Assembly (NCBI GenBank): GCA_045660565.1
Contig: JAZRDX010000036.1
Coordinates: forward strand, 1 to 10,125
Direction of reading: 5' to 3'
Length of the DNA stretch: 10,125 nucleotides
From: SIG673 sp045660565
Lineage (GTDB): Bacteria > Bacillota > Clostridia > Oscillospirales > CAG-272
In this document: positions 1 through 7,442 of the stretch, in pieces
Layout of the letters: the number at the start of each line of letters is the position of its first letter
Position numbering within the stretch: the first letter of the stretch is position 1
Notes under the pieces: generated by a model
Databases searched by the model: none
What the model saw: only the letters and a program-made list of their open reading frames with translations
What the model was told of the DNA's origin: nothing
Program-made: the position numbers and the translations under genes

Positions 1-51
1 TTGATAAAAAACAACATCATCTGCCGCGCGTGGCAGAGGAAAGGCACCGTT

Positions 52-453
52 ATGTCTGAAAGACTTACAAAACAAAAGCAGGCGTTCCGCCGTTTCTTTG
101 AAGCTAACCGAGACAAGGAGCTTACCGTTGCGGAAATAGCCGAAATGCTTAAGGAAAGCGGAAGCGACATGGGCATTGCCACCGTTTACCGCGCTGTAAA
201 CAGACTTGAATCCGAGGGTATTCTCGTTAAGTGCGTAACAGGTACTAATGCCAAAACGCGTTACCGCTACGCAAGCTCGGATAGCGCTATACGTTCCGTC
301 CACCGTGTTTTCTGCACTGTATGCGGAAAAATAGCAGACCTTCCCTACAAATTTACCGATAAGCTTGAAAAGAGCGTATCGGATATGACCGGCTACGCTC
401 TTACCGAGCACCAGATAATGTTTTACGGCCTCTGTAACGATTGCAAGGGCTGA
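52..453 (+). CDS. Fur-family transcriptional repressor (Fur/Zur/PerR-like)
   Basis: A 133-residue DNA-binding regulator of the ferric uptake regulator family, about the usual length. The N-terminal winged helix runs over residues 1-75, with the recognition region (GIATVYRAVNRLESEGIL, 41-58) matching the Fur hallmark in which TVYR precedes the wing. The C-terminal dimerisation domain has two CxxC pairs, Cys88/Cys91 and Cys128/Cys131, which in this family hold a structural zinc. His120, in the TEHQIMFYGLC segment, sits where Fur proteins keep a metal ligand. The usual H-x-H sensing motif before the first CxxC is replaced by V-H-R (83-85), so metal sensing may differ. The reading frame is open from base 1, but I chose the ATG at 52 because AGAGGAAAGG precedes it at good spacing and the protein then begins like other Fur proteins. 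It lies 52 bases upstream of the SDR gene; whether they are co-transcribed is unclear. Which metal or signal it reads cannot be told from sequence. Confidence 0.88.
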   Translation: MSERLTKQKQAFRRFFEANRDKELTVAEIAEMLKESGSDMGIATVYRAVNRLESEGILVKCVTGTNAKTRYRYASSDSAIRSVHRVFCTVCGKIADLPYKFTDKLEKSVSDMTGYALTEHQIMFYGLCNDCKG

Positions 454-505
454 AATTAAGTGATAATAAATTAAATTTACATATATTTTAAAGGAGAAAA
501 CAAAA

Positions 506-1366
506 ATGAAAATCCCGTTTCAGATTGATTTAAAAGGAAAAACCGTAGTAATCACAGGAGCAGGCGGAGTTCTCTGCTCTTCCTTTGCCGAGGCTCTTGC
601 CGAGACAGGTGCTAAAATAGCTCTTCTCGACCTTCGCTTTGAGGCAGCCGACGTTGTTGCGGAAAAAATCCGTCAGAGCGGTAAGATCGCTAAAGCCTAT
701 GGCTGTAACGTTCTTGACCGCGAGTCTCTTACCGAGGCTAAGAAGGCAATAGACGCCGATCTCGGTCCCTGCGACATTCTCATCAACGGCGCGGGCGGAA
801 ACAACCCGAAGGGTACCACCACCAAGGAATACCTTTTCCCCGAAGACCTCGACGAGGAAACCACCAAGGACATAACCACCTTCTTTGACCTTGATCCCAA
901 GGGCATTGAGTTCGTATTCAACCTCAACTTCCTTGGAACTCTTCTTCCCACACAGGTTTTCGCACGCGATATGGCAAAGCGCGAAAATCCCCTTATACTT
1001 AACGTTTCTTCAATGAACGCATTCCGTCCTCTTACCAAGATACCCGCGTACTCCGGCGCAAAGGCTGCGGTTTCCAACCTTACCGCATGGCTTGCCGTAC
1101 ATTTCGCCAAGGTAGGTATAAGATGCAACGCAATAGCTCCCGGCTTCTTTGTAACCAACCAGAACAGAAACTTACTTATGAACGCCGACGGCTCTCTCAC
1201 CCCCAGAAGCGAAAAGATACTCGCGGCTACTCCTATGGGACGCTTCGGAGAGGCTGACGAGCTTCTCGGAACACTTCTCTGGCTCTGCGATGCTAAGGCA
1301 TCGGGATTTGTTAACGGTATAGTTGTTCCCGTTGACGGCGGCTTCTCCGCATACTCCGGAGTTTAA
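506..1366 (+). CDS. uxuB: SDR-family D-mannonate oxidoreductase (UxuB/YjmF-like)
   Basis: A 286-residue cytoplasmic short-chain dehydrogenase/reductase. The dinucleotide-binding loop is TGAGGVLC (17-24), the GGVLC variant I associate with the Gram-positive SDR D-mannonate oxidoreductases such as Bacillus YjmF rather than the generic TGxxxGIG. Asp42 at the end of the second strand suggests NAD(H) preference. The catalytic set is present: Ser168/Ser169, Tyr182 and Lys186 (YSGAK), with the NGAGG segment at 94-98. By family knowledge it interconverts D-fructuronate and D-mannonate in glucuronate breakdown. An insertion at about 100-135, rich in acidic residues, is in keeping with this subgroup. 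The start has AAAGGAG upstream at about 8-9 bases. It is followed by a hairpin-rich leader and a GH127-type glycosidase, which fits uronate and plant-polysaccharide use. No isomerase or dehydratase of the pathway is visible in the window, so another sugar-acid or polyol substrate remains possible. Confidence 0.8.
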   Translation: MKIPFQIDLKGKTVVITGAGGVLCSSFAEALAETGAKIALLDLRFEAADVVAEKIRQSGKIAKAYGCNVLDRESLTEAKKAIDADLGPCDILINGAGGNNPKGTTTKEYLFPEDLDEETTKDITTFFDLDPKGIEFVFNLNFLGTLLPTQVFARDMAKRENPLILNVSSMNAFRPLTKIPAYSGAKAAVSNLTAWLAVHFAKVGIRCNAIAPGFFVTNQNRNLLMNADGSLTPRSEKILAATPMGRFGEADELLGTLLWLCDAKASGFVNGIVVPVDGGFSAYSGV

Positions 1367-1380
1367 TTTAACCTTTTACG

Positions 1381-1430
1381 TCGGAGAATCAGGCTTCAAA
1401 AAATTCGAAACTGCTTCTCCGATGTCTTTT
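1381..1430 (+). terminator. Probable rho-independent terminator after the SDR gene
   Basis: TCGGAGAA (1381-1388) pairs perfectly with TTCTCCGA (1415-1422), around a 26-base loop that contains a smaller TTC/GAA pairing. A short T-rich run (TGTCTTTT) follows. It begins 15 bases after the SDR stop codon. The loop is large for a classic terminator, so partial read-through into the glycosidase gene is likely. Confidence 0.5.
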
Positions 1431-1434
1431 CCCC

Positions 1435-1466
1435 CTCTCAGCCTTGCAGCTTTCCCGAGGCGAGAG
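1435..1466 (+). other. Second stem-loop in the leader of the glycosidase gene
   Basis: CTCTC and GCCT (1435-1439, 1441-1444) pair with AGGC and GAGAG (1458-1466), leaving one bulged A and a 13-base loop. The hairpin sits between the preceding terminator-like stem and the ribosome binding site (CGGAGAA, about 1488-1494) of the next gene. It has no T run after it, so it is not a terminator by itself. It could be an mRNA processing or stability element. I recognise no riboswitch family here. Confidence 0.35.
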
Positions 1467-1502
1467 ACTGAAAATTTTACGTAAGAACGGAGAATATATG
1501 AT

Positions 1503-3800
1503 ATGAAAAAATCCGCGGCTATAAAAGAGCTTTACAAAGAGCATCTTATTTATAAAAACAGACTTGACACCGACGAGCTTTTCAACGTAGCTGAGGGCGC
1601 TGTCTCGCTTAAAGGAAATTTGAATAACGCTATCCGATTTATCGAGGATAAGCAGCTTTTAGCACCGGCACTCTGGGAAAAATTCGTAACGCAGTTCCGC
1701 GACACCACTCCTAAAGCCGACGATGATGACATAGGCTGGAGAGGTGAATACTGGGGAAAGATGATGCGCGGCGCATGTTTTACCTACGCCTACACCAAAA
1801 ACGAAAAGCTTTATAAGATTCTTGCCGAAACGGTAAGGGACATGATGACAACTCACGGAGAAGGCGGCAGAATTTCCAGCTACTCCGTTGAAAAGGAATT
1901 TATGGGCTGGGACCTCTGGTCAAGAAAGTACGTTCTTCTCGGAATGCAGTATTTCCTTGAAATCTGTAAGGACAAGGAGCTTACCGCTGAAATAATCGAG
2001 TCTATGTGCCGTCAGGCTGACTATATGATTAATCTTATCGGTTCTCCCGAGGAGGGCAAACGTCTTATAACCCAGTGCGCAAGCCACTGGAAGGGACTCA
2101 GCGCATCCTCTATTTTAGAGCCGTTTGTAAGACTTTACAACATAACGGGTTATCCGAGATACCGCAAATTCGCGTCCTACATAGTCGAATGCGGCGGTAT
2201 ATACACCGATCCCGCTGTAAGTCTTTTTGAGCTTGCCTACGAGGATAAGCTTGATCCGTATCAGTATCCCGTAACAAAGGCTTATGAAATGATGAGCTGC
2301 TTTGAGGGACTTCTTGAATACTACCGTGTAACAAAGATCGAAAAATGGAAAACCGCGGTAATTAATTTCGCAAATCGCGTTCGCACATCGGACATTACCG
2401 TTATAGGCTGCTCCGGCTGCACGCACGAGCTTTTTGACCACAGTGCGGTACGTCAGACCAACACTATATATAACGGTGCGCTTCAGGAAACCTGTGTAAC
2501 GGTAACCTGGATGAAATTCTGCTTCCAGCTTCTTTCCATTACGGGAAATCCCGTTTTCGCCGATGAGATAGAAAAATCCGCGTACAACGCATTAATGGGT
2601 TCGATTAACTTTGAGCTTGACATGCGTAACGGCGGACTTCCCTTCGACAGCTACAGCCCTCTCCTTTTCAACACCCGTTTAAGAGGTGTCGGAGGCAAGA
2701 AGGTAATGGCGGACGGCTCCTACTACGGCTGCTGTGCATGTATAGGCTCTGCGGGAACCGGAGTAATAGGCAGAAGCGCGGTCATGCTTAAGGAAAACGG
2801 AGTAGTTATAAACCTATTTGAAAAGGCGAAAATCTCCACCAAAACCCCCGGAGGCAAAGACCTTATAATCGCTATGGAAACCGAGTATCCGGCAGACGGA
2901 ACCGTTAACGTTCAGCTTGAAAACAGCCCCGAAGAGGAATTTACTGTTTCCGTCCGTATCCCCGAATGGTCGAAAAACACTATCGTTTCCTTTAACGGTG
3001 CTTCGGTAAGCGTTACCCCCGGAACCTATGCAACCTTTAAGAAGGTATGGACTAAGGGCGACTATATAACCCTTAAGTTTGATATGCGCTGCAAGCTCAT
3101 GTATGCTATGGACGATCCCGAAGATAAAAATTCCGCATATCACGTTGCGCTCCGCAGAGGTCCTCTTGCCCTTGCGAGAGACTCCCGCATCGGTGATATT
3201 GAGAACGTTGTCAAATTCGCTCCTGACGCAGAAGGATACGTTCCCTGCGTACCGTCCGACGTTTCGTTTGATCATTTCTACGCGTTTAAGGTAACCGAGG
3301 AAAACGGAAACACCTTTGACATGGTTGACTACGCTTCCGCGGGCAGAACGTGGGATGAAAGCTCTCTCGTTACCGTTTGGATGCCTACCGTTAACTACTG
3401 GTCGGTTGACCTGACAAAGCCGATAACCATAGATTCCCCGAACTACTGGAACAGCACACCGAAAACCTTCTATCTTAACTTTAACGAAAACAGTCTGCTT
3501 GTAGTAAACGATAATAAAGGAACTATCTTTACTCTTGAAGCGGCTGACGGAGAAAATCTTTACAGAATAAAGACAGATGAGAGCAAATATCTTGCGCTTA
3601 CCGAGGACAAAAAGAACGTTACTCTTTCCGATAGCGGTGAAATCTGGCGTATAACCCATTACGCGCAGAATAAATACAGAATATTTACCTCGGACGGTCT
3701 TGCGCTTAACGGTTCAAACGACCCTGTACGCTTTGCGGTTTTGGAGACAGCAGAGCCCTGCTTTATGCCCTACCAGCAGTTTGCGTTTAAAAACGTTTAA
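1503..3800 (+). CDS. GH127/DUF1680-type glycoside hydrolase (beta-L-arabinofuranosidase-like)
   Basis: A 765-residue protein with no signal peptide, so probably cytoplasmic and acting on imported oligosaccharides. An (alpha/alpha)-barrel region occupies roughly 1-430, with beta-sandwich regions to about 655. The zinc and nucleophile site of the family (HypBA1: Glu338, Cys340, Cys417, Cys418) maps well onto Glu329, Cys331, Cys410 and Cys411, with near-identical spacing between the pairs. Glu309, in CTHELFDH, is the likely acid/base; it lies 20 rather than 16 residues before the first zinc Glu. In characterised relatives these enzymes release beta-L-arabinofuranose, though GH127 and neighbouring DUF1680 families have other substrates, so specificity is open. 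Residues about 655-765 form an extra domain with repeated YRI...LAL blocks, resembling a beta-trefoil-like module. The ATG at 1503 was chosen because the ATG five bases upstream hits a stop after two codons; CGGAGAA lies at suitable spacing. The SDR upstream supports a role in plant-glycan or uronate catabolism. Confidence 0.85.
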   Translation: MKKSAAIKELYKEHLIYKNRLDTDELFNVAEGAVSLKGNLNNAIRFIEDKQLLAPALWEKFVTQFRDTTPKADDDDIGWRGEYWGKMMRGACFTYAYTKNEKLYKILAETVRDMMTTHGEGGRISSYSVEKEFMGWDLWSRKYVLLGMQYFLEICKDKELTAEIIESMCRQADYMINLIGSPEEGKRLITQCASHWKGLSASSILEPFVRLYNITGYPRYRKFASYIVECGGIYTDPAVSLFELAYEDKLDPYQYPVTKAYEMMSCFEGLLEYYRVTKIEKWKTAVINFANRVRTSDITVIGCSGCTHELFDHSAVRQTNTIYNGALQETCVTVTWMKFCFQLLSITGNPVFADEIEKSAYNALMGSINFELDMRNGGLPFDSYSPLLFNTRLRGVGGKKVMADGSYYGCCACIGSAGTGVIGRSAVMLKENGVVINLFEKAKISTKTPGGKDLIIAMETEYPADGTVNVQLENSPEEEFTVSVRIPEWSKNTIVSFNGASVSVTPGTYATFKKVWTKGDYITLKFDMRCKLMYAMDDPEDKNSAYHVALRRGPLALARDSRIGDIENVVKFAPDAEGYVPCVPSDVSFDHFYAFKVTEENGNTFDMVDYASAGRTWDESSLVTVWMPTVNYWSVDLTKPITIDSPNYWNSTPKTFYLNFNENSLLVVNDNKGTIFTLEAADGENLYRIKTDESKYLALTEDKKNVTLSDSGEIWRITHYAQNKYRIFTSDGLALNGSNDPVRFAVLETAEPCFMPYQQFAFKNV

Positions 3801-3821
3801 AGCTGAAAATTTAAAATAAAC

Positions 3822-3904
3822 AAAACAGATGCCTTAGGGCAAAAAATGCACAAGTTCGCAAAAACGGACTTGTGCATTTTCCTTTTGCAGCTGTTTTATT
3901 TTTT
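3822..3904 (+). terminator. Strong nested rho-independent terminator after the glycosidase gene
   Basis: The inner stem pairs 3843-3858 with 3865-3880, 16 base pairs with one G-U pair and a six-base loop (CAAAAA). It is extended by GCAA/TTGC (3839-3842 with 3885-3888) and by an outer AAAACAG/CTGTTTT pairing (3822-3828 with 3891-3897), then TTTTATTTTTT. It begins 22 bases after the glycosidase stop codon and isolates that gene from the DUF4830-like gene. Confidence 0.88.
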
Positions 3905-3990
3905 CAAAACGTAATATTTTTCTCCCATTTCTCATATTTATTTTTTACGGGACACTTCCCTAAAAATTAAAATCAAAAGGAGAAAAAACA

Positions 3991-4476
3991 ATGTTCGTTT
4001 ATTCAGTAAAGGCTTCAAGCATTAAGCTTATTGCTCTCGTTCTTCTATCCCTTACCGTCGTATGCACCCTCTTAATACTTATTCCGAGCTATGACTCCAC
4101 GACCGTTTTCGCCGATGACGGCAGCGTGGTTTACACCGGTGCGAAAACAAACGAGGGAAGAATTGAATTTCTGAAAAATTTCGGTTGGGAGGTAGAGGAA
4201 ACCCCCACCGAGGAAACCGAGGTTACAATTCCGTCCGAATTTGACTCCGTTTTTATCGGCTACAACGAACTCCAGAAGCTTCAGGGGCTTGATCTTTCGC
4301 GCTATAAGAGAAAAACCGTAACACGCTATACATACGTAATAACCAACTACCCCGAATACGAGGGTAAGGTATTTGCAAACGTCTTTATTTACAGAGGGAG
4401 AGTAATCGGCGGAGACATCTGCACCGAGGCAAAGGACGGCTTTATTCACGGCTTTTCAAAAAACACTCACCTTTAA
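3991..4476 (+). CDS. Membrane-anchored DUF4830-like protein
   Basis: A 161-residue protein of unknown function. Residues about 11-31 form one strongly hydrophobic helix (LIALVLLSLTVVCTLLIL) after a short basic start, consistent with a membrane anchor or uncleaved signal and an outside-facing remainder. The rest matches my memory of the DUF4830 domain of clostridial proteins: a GRIEFLKNFGWEVE block (56-69), an acidic T/E-rich stretch (70-79), IPSEFDSVFIGYNELQK (80-96), GLDLSRYK (99-106), and a YTYVITNYP...VFANVFIYRGRVIGGDIC segment ending in DGFIHGF (149-155). There are no catalytic motifs that I recognise. An AAAGGAG-type ribosome binding site precedes the ATG. The gene stands between two terminator-like hairpins, so it may be a single-gene transcript, but I see no convincing promoter. 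The assignment to DUF4830 comes from recall, not from a search. Confidence 0.78.
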   Translation: MFVYSVKASSIKLIALVLLSLTVVCTLLILIPSYDSTTVFADDGSVVYTGAKTNEGRIEFLKNFGWEVEETPTEETEVTIPSEFDSVFIGYNELQKLQGLDLSRYKRKTVTRYTYVITNYPEYEGKVFANVFIYRGRVIGGDICTEAKDGFIHGFSKNTHL

Positions 4477-4561
4477 AAGTTGCCTGCCCGTTTGCTTTCG
4501 ACGGCGGACTTCTTTACCGTACTTCTGTTTTTTAAGCCCCCTCCCCCTTTAACTCCACTCT

Positions 4562-4582
4562 CTGCTTCGGATAAGCAGTTTT
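4562..4582 (+). terminator. Small hairpin with T run between the DUF4830-like and flippase genes
   Basis: CTGCTT pairs with AAGCAG around the loop CGGAT, followed by TTTT. The stem is only six pairs, so it is a weak terminator at best. It is 86 bases after the DUF4830-like stop and 32 bases before the flippase start. The stretch before it (about 4525-4555) is unusually pyrimidine-rich, with runs of C and T. Confidence 0.4.
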
Positions 4583-4613
4583 CAACCTCTTTTGAAAGGA
4601 CTGAGTTTTCTCC

Positions 4614-6185
4614 TTGCGTACCACAAAGGATTTTATTAAAGACGGTGTAATGCTTACCGTTACAATGCTTATTCTGCGCACCGCGGGTGTCTTTTTCTCC
4701 GCGCGTCTCGCTATTTTGGCGGGAGCCTCGGTAATGGGACTTTATACACAGATAATGTCTGTATACGGCTTTGCCGTTACCGCCTCCGCCGCGGGTGTCA
4801 ATCTCGGCGCGGTAAGAATAACCTCCGAAAACTACGGCGGGGGGCGTTTTTCCGATATACGCTGCGGTGTGCACGAAAGCATTTCCTACTGTCTTAAGGC
4901 AGGTATAGCTGTAAGTCTTATTTTTTACTTCGGCGCTCCGTTTTTCGGCGGCAGGATACTTGCCGACGCACGCACCGTCTCCTCTCTGCGCGCATTGGCA
5001 CTTGCGCTTCCGTTCATATCGGTTTCAAACGCCTTTCACGGCTATTTTCACGGCGTAAAGCGTATATACAAAAGCGCCGCCGTGAGTCTTATCGAGCAGT
5101 TTGTACGAATCGGCGCAACACTCTATGCGCTTACCGCAGTTGATGTAAAAAATACCGAAGCCGTCTGCCTTACGCTTGTTATTTGTAACGCCGCCTCGGA
5201 GGCTCTGTCCTGTTTTACCCTTTTCCTGCTCTACATTCTTGACGCAAGACGCTTTCCGCGCTCGTACAGAGAATCAAAAAACCAGAGAAAGCATTTTATC
5301 GGTATAACGCTACCCGTTGCCGTAAGCTCGCTTATCCGCTCGGGGCTTACAACGTCCGAGCATATTCTTATACCGATAGGACTTCGCGCCTTCGGTGCTG
5401 ACAGCGAAACGGCTTTGGCTAAATACGGTATAGTTTCGGGAATGGCGCTTCCTATTCTTCTCTACCCTATGGCTCTGCTTTCCGCTTTTGCTTCGGTAAC
5501 CATTTCCGAGCTTTCGGCAAGGGTTTCCGCGGGCGAAAGCAGGAAAAATATAAACGCAACCGTTTCAAAGGGCGTCTCTCTTGCTCTTATTTACGGAATA
5601 GGCTGCACCGCTATTATCCGTTATTTTTCCGATGCTCTCGGACATACGGTCTACAACAGTACGGATGCAGGTGAATTTCTCCGAATTATGGCTCCGCTTG
5701 TAATTTTTATGTATCTCGATCATATCTCCGACGGCATGCTGAAAGGGCTTGACAAGCAGAACTACGTAATGAAGGTCAACATCTTCGATGCGGCGCTGAG
5801 CGTTCTTTTCGCTATAATTCTTATACCGCGCTTCGGCATCTACGGCTTCGTCGCATCAATTTACATCTGCGAATGTCTTAACTGTGTTTTCAGCTTCGGT
5901 ATGCTTATGGTTAAAACAGGATTCGGGATAAGCTTTTTTAACAGCCTTGCAATGCCTACCTTTTCGGTTATAGTTTCAATCTGGCTGGTAACCGTTACAA
6001 ACTTTATTTTCTCTGAAATCGGGCTGCATTTACTAAGCGGAAGCGTTGCCTTCGGAATTATTCTTTCGGTAATCTACTATTTCATTTTCTTAAGACTGAC
6101 CGGCTCTCTTAAACCGATAAAAATGTCCGAAAAAACCGTTAACAGTAAATCCCTAAAATGCGAAGCTGTAAGACAGGTAAAATAA
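4614..6185 (+). CDS. SpoVB-like oligosaccharide/lipid flippase (MOP superfamily)
   Basis: A 523-residue integral membrane protein, about the length of Bacillus SpoVB and related MOP-superfamily transporters, with around 14 hydrophobic segments across 11-500. The N-terminus (FIKDGVMLTVTMLILRTAG, 7-25), the GLYTQIMSVYGF block (42-53), the SAAGVNLGAVRITSE segment (58-72) and GMLKGLDKQNYV (374-385) follow the SpoVB pattern. By family knowledge such proteins move lipid-linked cell-wall or polysaccharide precursors across the membrane; SpoVB itself acts in spore cortex formation. The start is the TTG at 4614: the frame is closed by a stop at 4602-4604, AAAGGA ends 13 bases upstream, and only this start preserves the family N-terminus; ATG at 4650 is the alternative. 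The basic C-terminal tail (about 500-523) is cytoplasmic. It converges with the carboxypeptidase-like gene over a 49-base gap. A general polysaccharide exporter role cannot be excluded. Confidence 0.85.
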   Translation: MRTTKDFIKDGVMLTVTMLILRTAGVFFSARLAILAGASVMGLYTQIMSVYGFAVTASAAGVNLGAVRITSENYGGGRFSDIRCGVHESISYCLKAGIAVSLIFYFGAPFFGGRILADARTVSSLRALALALPFISVSNAFHGYFHGVKRIYKSAAVSLIEQFVRIGATLYALTAVDVKNTEAVCLTLVICNAASEALSCFTLFLLYILDARRFPRSYRESKNQRKHFIGITLPVAVSSLIRSGLTTSEHILIPIGLRAFGADSETALAKYGIVSGMALPILLYPMALLSAFASVTISELSARVSAGESRKNINATVSKGVSLALIYGIGCTAIIRYFSDALGHTVYNSTDAGEFLRIMAPLVIFMYLDHISDGMLKGLDKQNYVMKVNIFDAALSVLFAIILIPRFGIYGFVASIYICECLNCVFSFGMLMVKTGFGISFFNSLAMPTFSVIVSIWLVTVTNFIFSEIGLHLLSGSVAFGIILSVIYYFIFLRLTGSLKPIKMSEKTVNSKSLKCEAVRQVK

Positions 6186-6234
6186 AACAGTGCGCGTAAA
6201 AGCTGATAAAAAGCCTTGTTCTGATTTTTTAACG

Positions 6235-7248
6235 TTACTGTATATATGCGGCGTAAAGCTTTAGTGTTTCGGAGTAGGGAGACGGACTGTTTAGCGCAAC
6301 AACGACGTACTCGATACCGCCCTTGCTGAAAAGAACCGCTGACCACTTACCGTTTCCGATATATCCAACCTTTCCGCCGGATATTCCGTCAGCATTTGCC
6401 TGACCTTCGGTACAGTTTGACACAAAAAAATCGTTTGCGACGGTAAGATATACGCTGCTTACCGTTTCGCTGTTTCTTATTGCAAGCGGCTCGTTTGAGC
6501 AGAAAATGTTTTTAAGTCTTACATCACTCATAAACGCCTTTAACAGTATCGCGGTATCAAGCGCCGTGGTTTTTGATACCGTGTCAGCCTCTCCGCAAAC
6601 ACCGGAAAAAGCCGTCCCGCTCATTTTAAGCTCTGCCGCAAGCGCGTTAAGCTCGGACACAAAGCTTTCCTCGCTACCGCTGATATGTACCGCAAGAGTA
6701 TACGCAAAGGAAGAACCTCTTTGGTAAATCATACACCTTAATATATCCTTTATCATCATTTTCTTTCCGACGGGTAGGATGCCTGACGATAGCTGATAAT
6801 TTGCTTTTCTCTGCGCACTTGCCGGGCAAACGGCGTAGTCAGTTTCGCTTACCCTACCGCTGTCTATCGCTCTTGAAACGAGCAGCGCCGTTGCAAAAAC
6901 ACTGAGTTCTCCGCAAGTTATTACCTTTTCTTTTTCCTTTTGCGCAATTATTTTCGTGTTTGTAATATCACAAAACACTGCGCTTTCAGCACTGATCTCT
7001 CCCGAAACGTCCTTTGCGCCGTCTTCGAAAAATACCTTCTCCACCGTAGGCTTTTCGGGTGTTACAACACCTTCCGTCTCCCCCGTCTCCCCTGAGCCGT
7101 CCTCGGTTTTACCGTCGGGTAATTCAACCGCGCTTATAACGTCGTAGCCTTTAAATCCTCCAAAGGTTAACAGAAGTGCTATTACCGCCGATACGATTTT
7201 AGAACCTACTTTCGGTGATACCGTATCAAAAAATCCGTCTAAATTCAT
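6235..7248 (-). CDS. Peptidase S11 (D-Ala-D-Ala carboxypeptidase)-like protein, probably inactive
   Basis: A 337-residue protein with one hydrophobic segment near 17-33, then an E/G/T/P-rich linker (about 44-70) and a domain from about 80 to 337 that follows the DacF/PBP5 (S11) layout. The blocks I can align are SAESAVFCDITNTKIIAQK (86-104), VFATALLVSRAIDSGRV (117-133), ISGSEESFVSELNALAAEL (189-207) and GISGGKVGYIGNGKWS (288-303). The three catalytic motifs are all changed. The SxxK site has no Ser-x-x-Lys in the equivalent segment (110-120), SxN becomes GSS (178-180), and KTG becomes KVG (293-295). The reading frame is intact and normally started (AAGGAG before the ATG), so this is not a decayed gene. 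It probably sits on the outer face of the membrane and may bind peptidoglycan or a partner without cleaving it. The neighbouring flippase supports an envelope role. The fold assignment is fairly sure; lack of activity is inference. Confidence 0.75.
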   Translation of the reverse strand: MNLDGFFDTVSPKVGSKIVSAVIALLLTFGGFKGYDVISAVELPDGKTEDGSGETGETEGVVTPEKPTVEKVFFEDGAKDVSGEISAESAVFCDITNTKIIAQKEKEKVITCGELSVFATALLVSRAIDSGRVSETDYAVCPASAQRKANYQLSSGILPVGKKMMIKDILRCMIYQRGSSFAYTLAVHISGSEESFVSELNALAAELKMSGTAFSGVCGEADTVSKTTALDTAILLKAFMSDVRLKNIFCSNEPLAIRNSETVSSVYLTVANDFFVSNCTEGQANADGISGGKVGYIGNGKWSAVLFSKGGIEYVVVALNSPSPYSETLKLYAAYIQ

Positions 7249-7388
7249 TTTTTATTCTCCTTTTATTATCCGAACCCCTTTAGGCTTACCGTTTCCTACG
7301 TTTTTACGGAGTTCCCGTATTAATTTCTTGAAATAAAATCTTTTTTTCTGTTATAAACGTTATTTTTGTCGATTTCTCCGTATAACAC

Positions 7389-7417
7389 AAACGCCCCGAC
7401 TGTCCGTCGGAGCGTTT
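7389..7417 (-). terminator. Rho-independent terminator of the recombinase gene
   Basis: On the minus strand AAACGCTCCGAC pairs with GTCGGGGCGTTT, 12 pairs including one U-G, around a five-base loop, followed by the T-rich TTTGTGTTAT. It lies 25 bases past the recombinase stop codon. The plus strand could form the same stem with one mismatch. Confidence 0.75.
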
Positions 7418-7442
7418 ATTCAGTTTTCGGAAATCACAAAAA

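Noticed and set aside
441..469. TTGCAA with TAATAA 17 bases downstream, as a promoter for the SDR gene
   Set aside because: Both boxes match the consensus poorly and the region is simply A/T-rich; the SDR may be read from upstream instead.
697..1200. Long open frames on the opposite strand of the SDR and glycosidase genes
   Set aside because: They lie fully inside strongly supported genes, lack ribosome binding sites and have translations with no recognisable family features.
1498..1506. Two-codon mini-ORF (ATG ATA TGA) overlapping the glycosidase start
   Set aside because: Such overlaps arise often by chance in A/T-rich starts, and nothing else points to translational coupling or attenuation.
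4481..4649. Open frame from TTG reading into the flippase start in another frame
   Set aside because: No ribosome binding site, proline- and serine-rich translation of the pyrimidine tract, and overlap with a well-supported gene.
6186..6234. Possible shared terminator between the convergent flippase and S11-like genes
   Set aside because: Only short stems with mismatches form (AAAGCT with AGCCTT), so I cannot support a terminator despite the TTTTTT run.
7249..7388. Promoter for the S11-like gene (TATAAC near 7350 on the minus strand)
   Set aside because: No acceptable -35 box lies at 16-18 bases from it, so I left the promoter unassigned.
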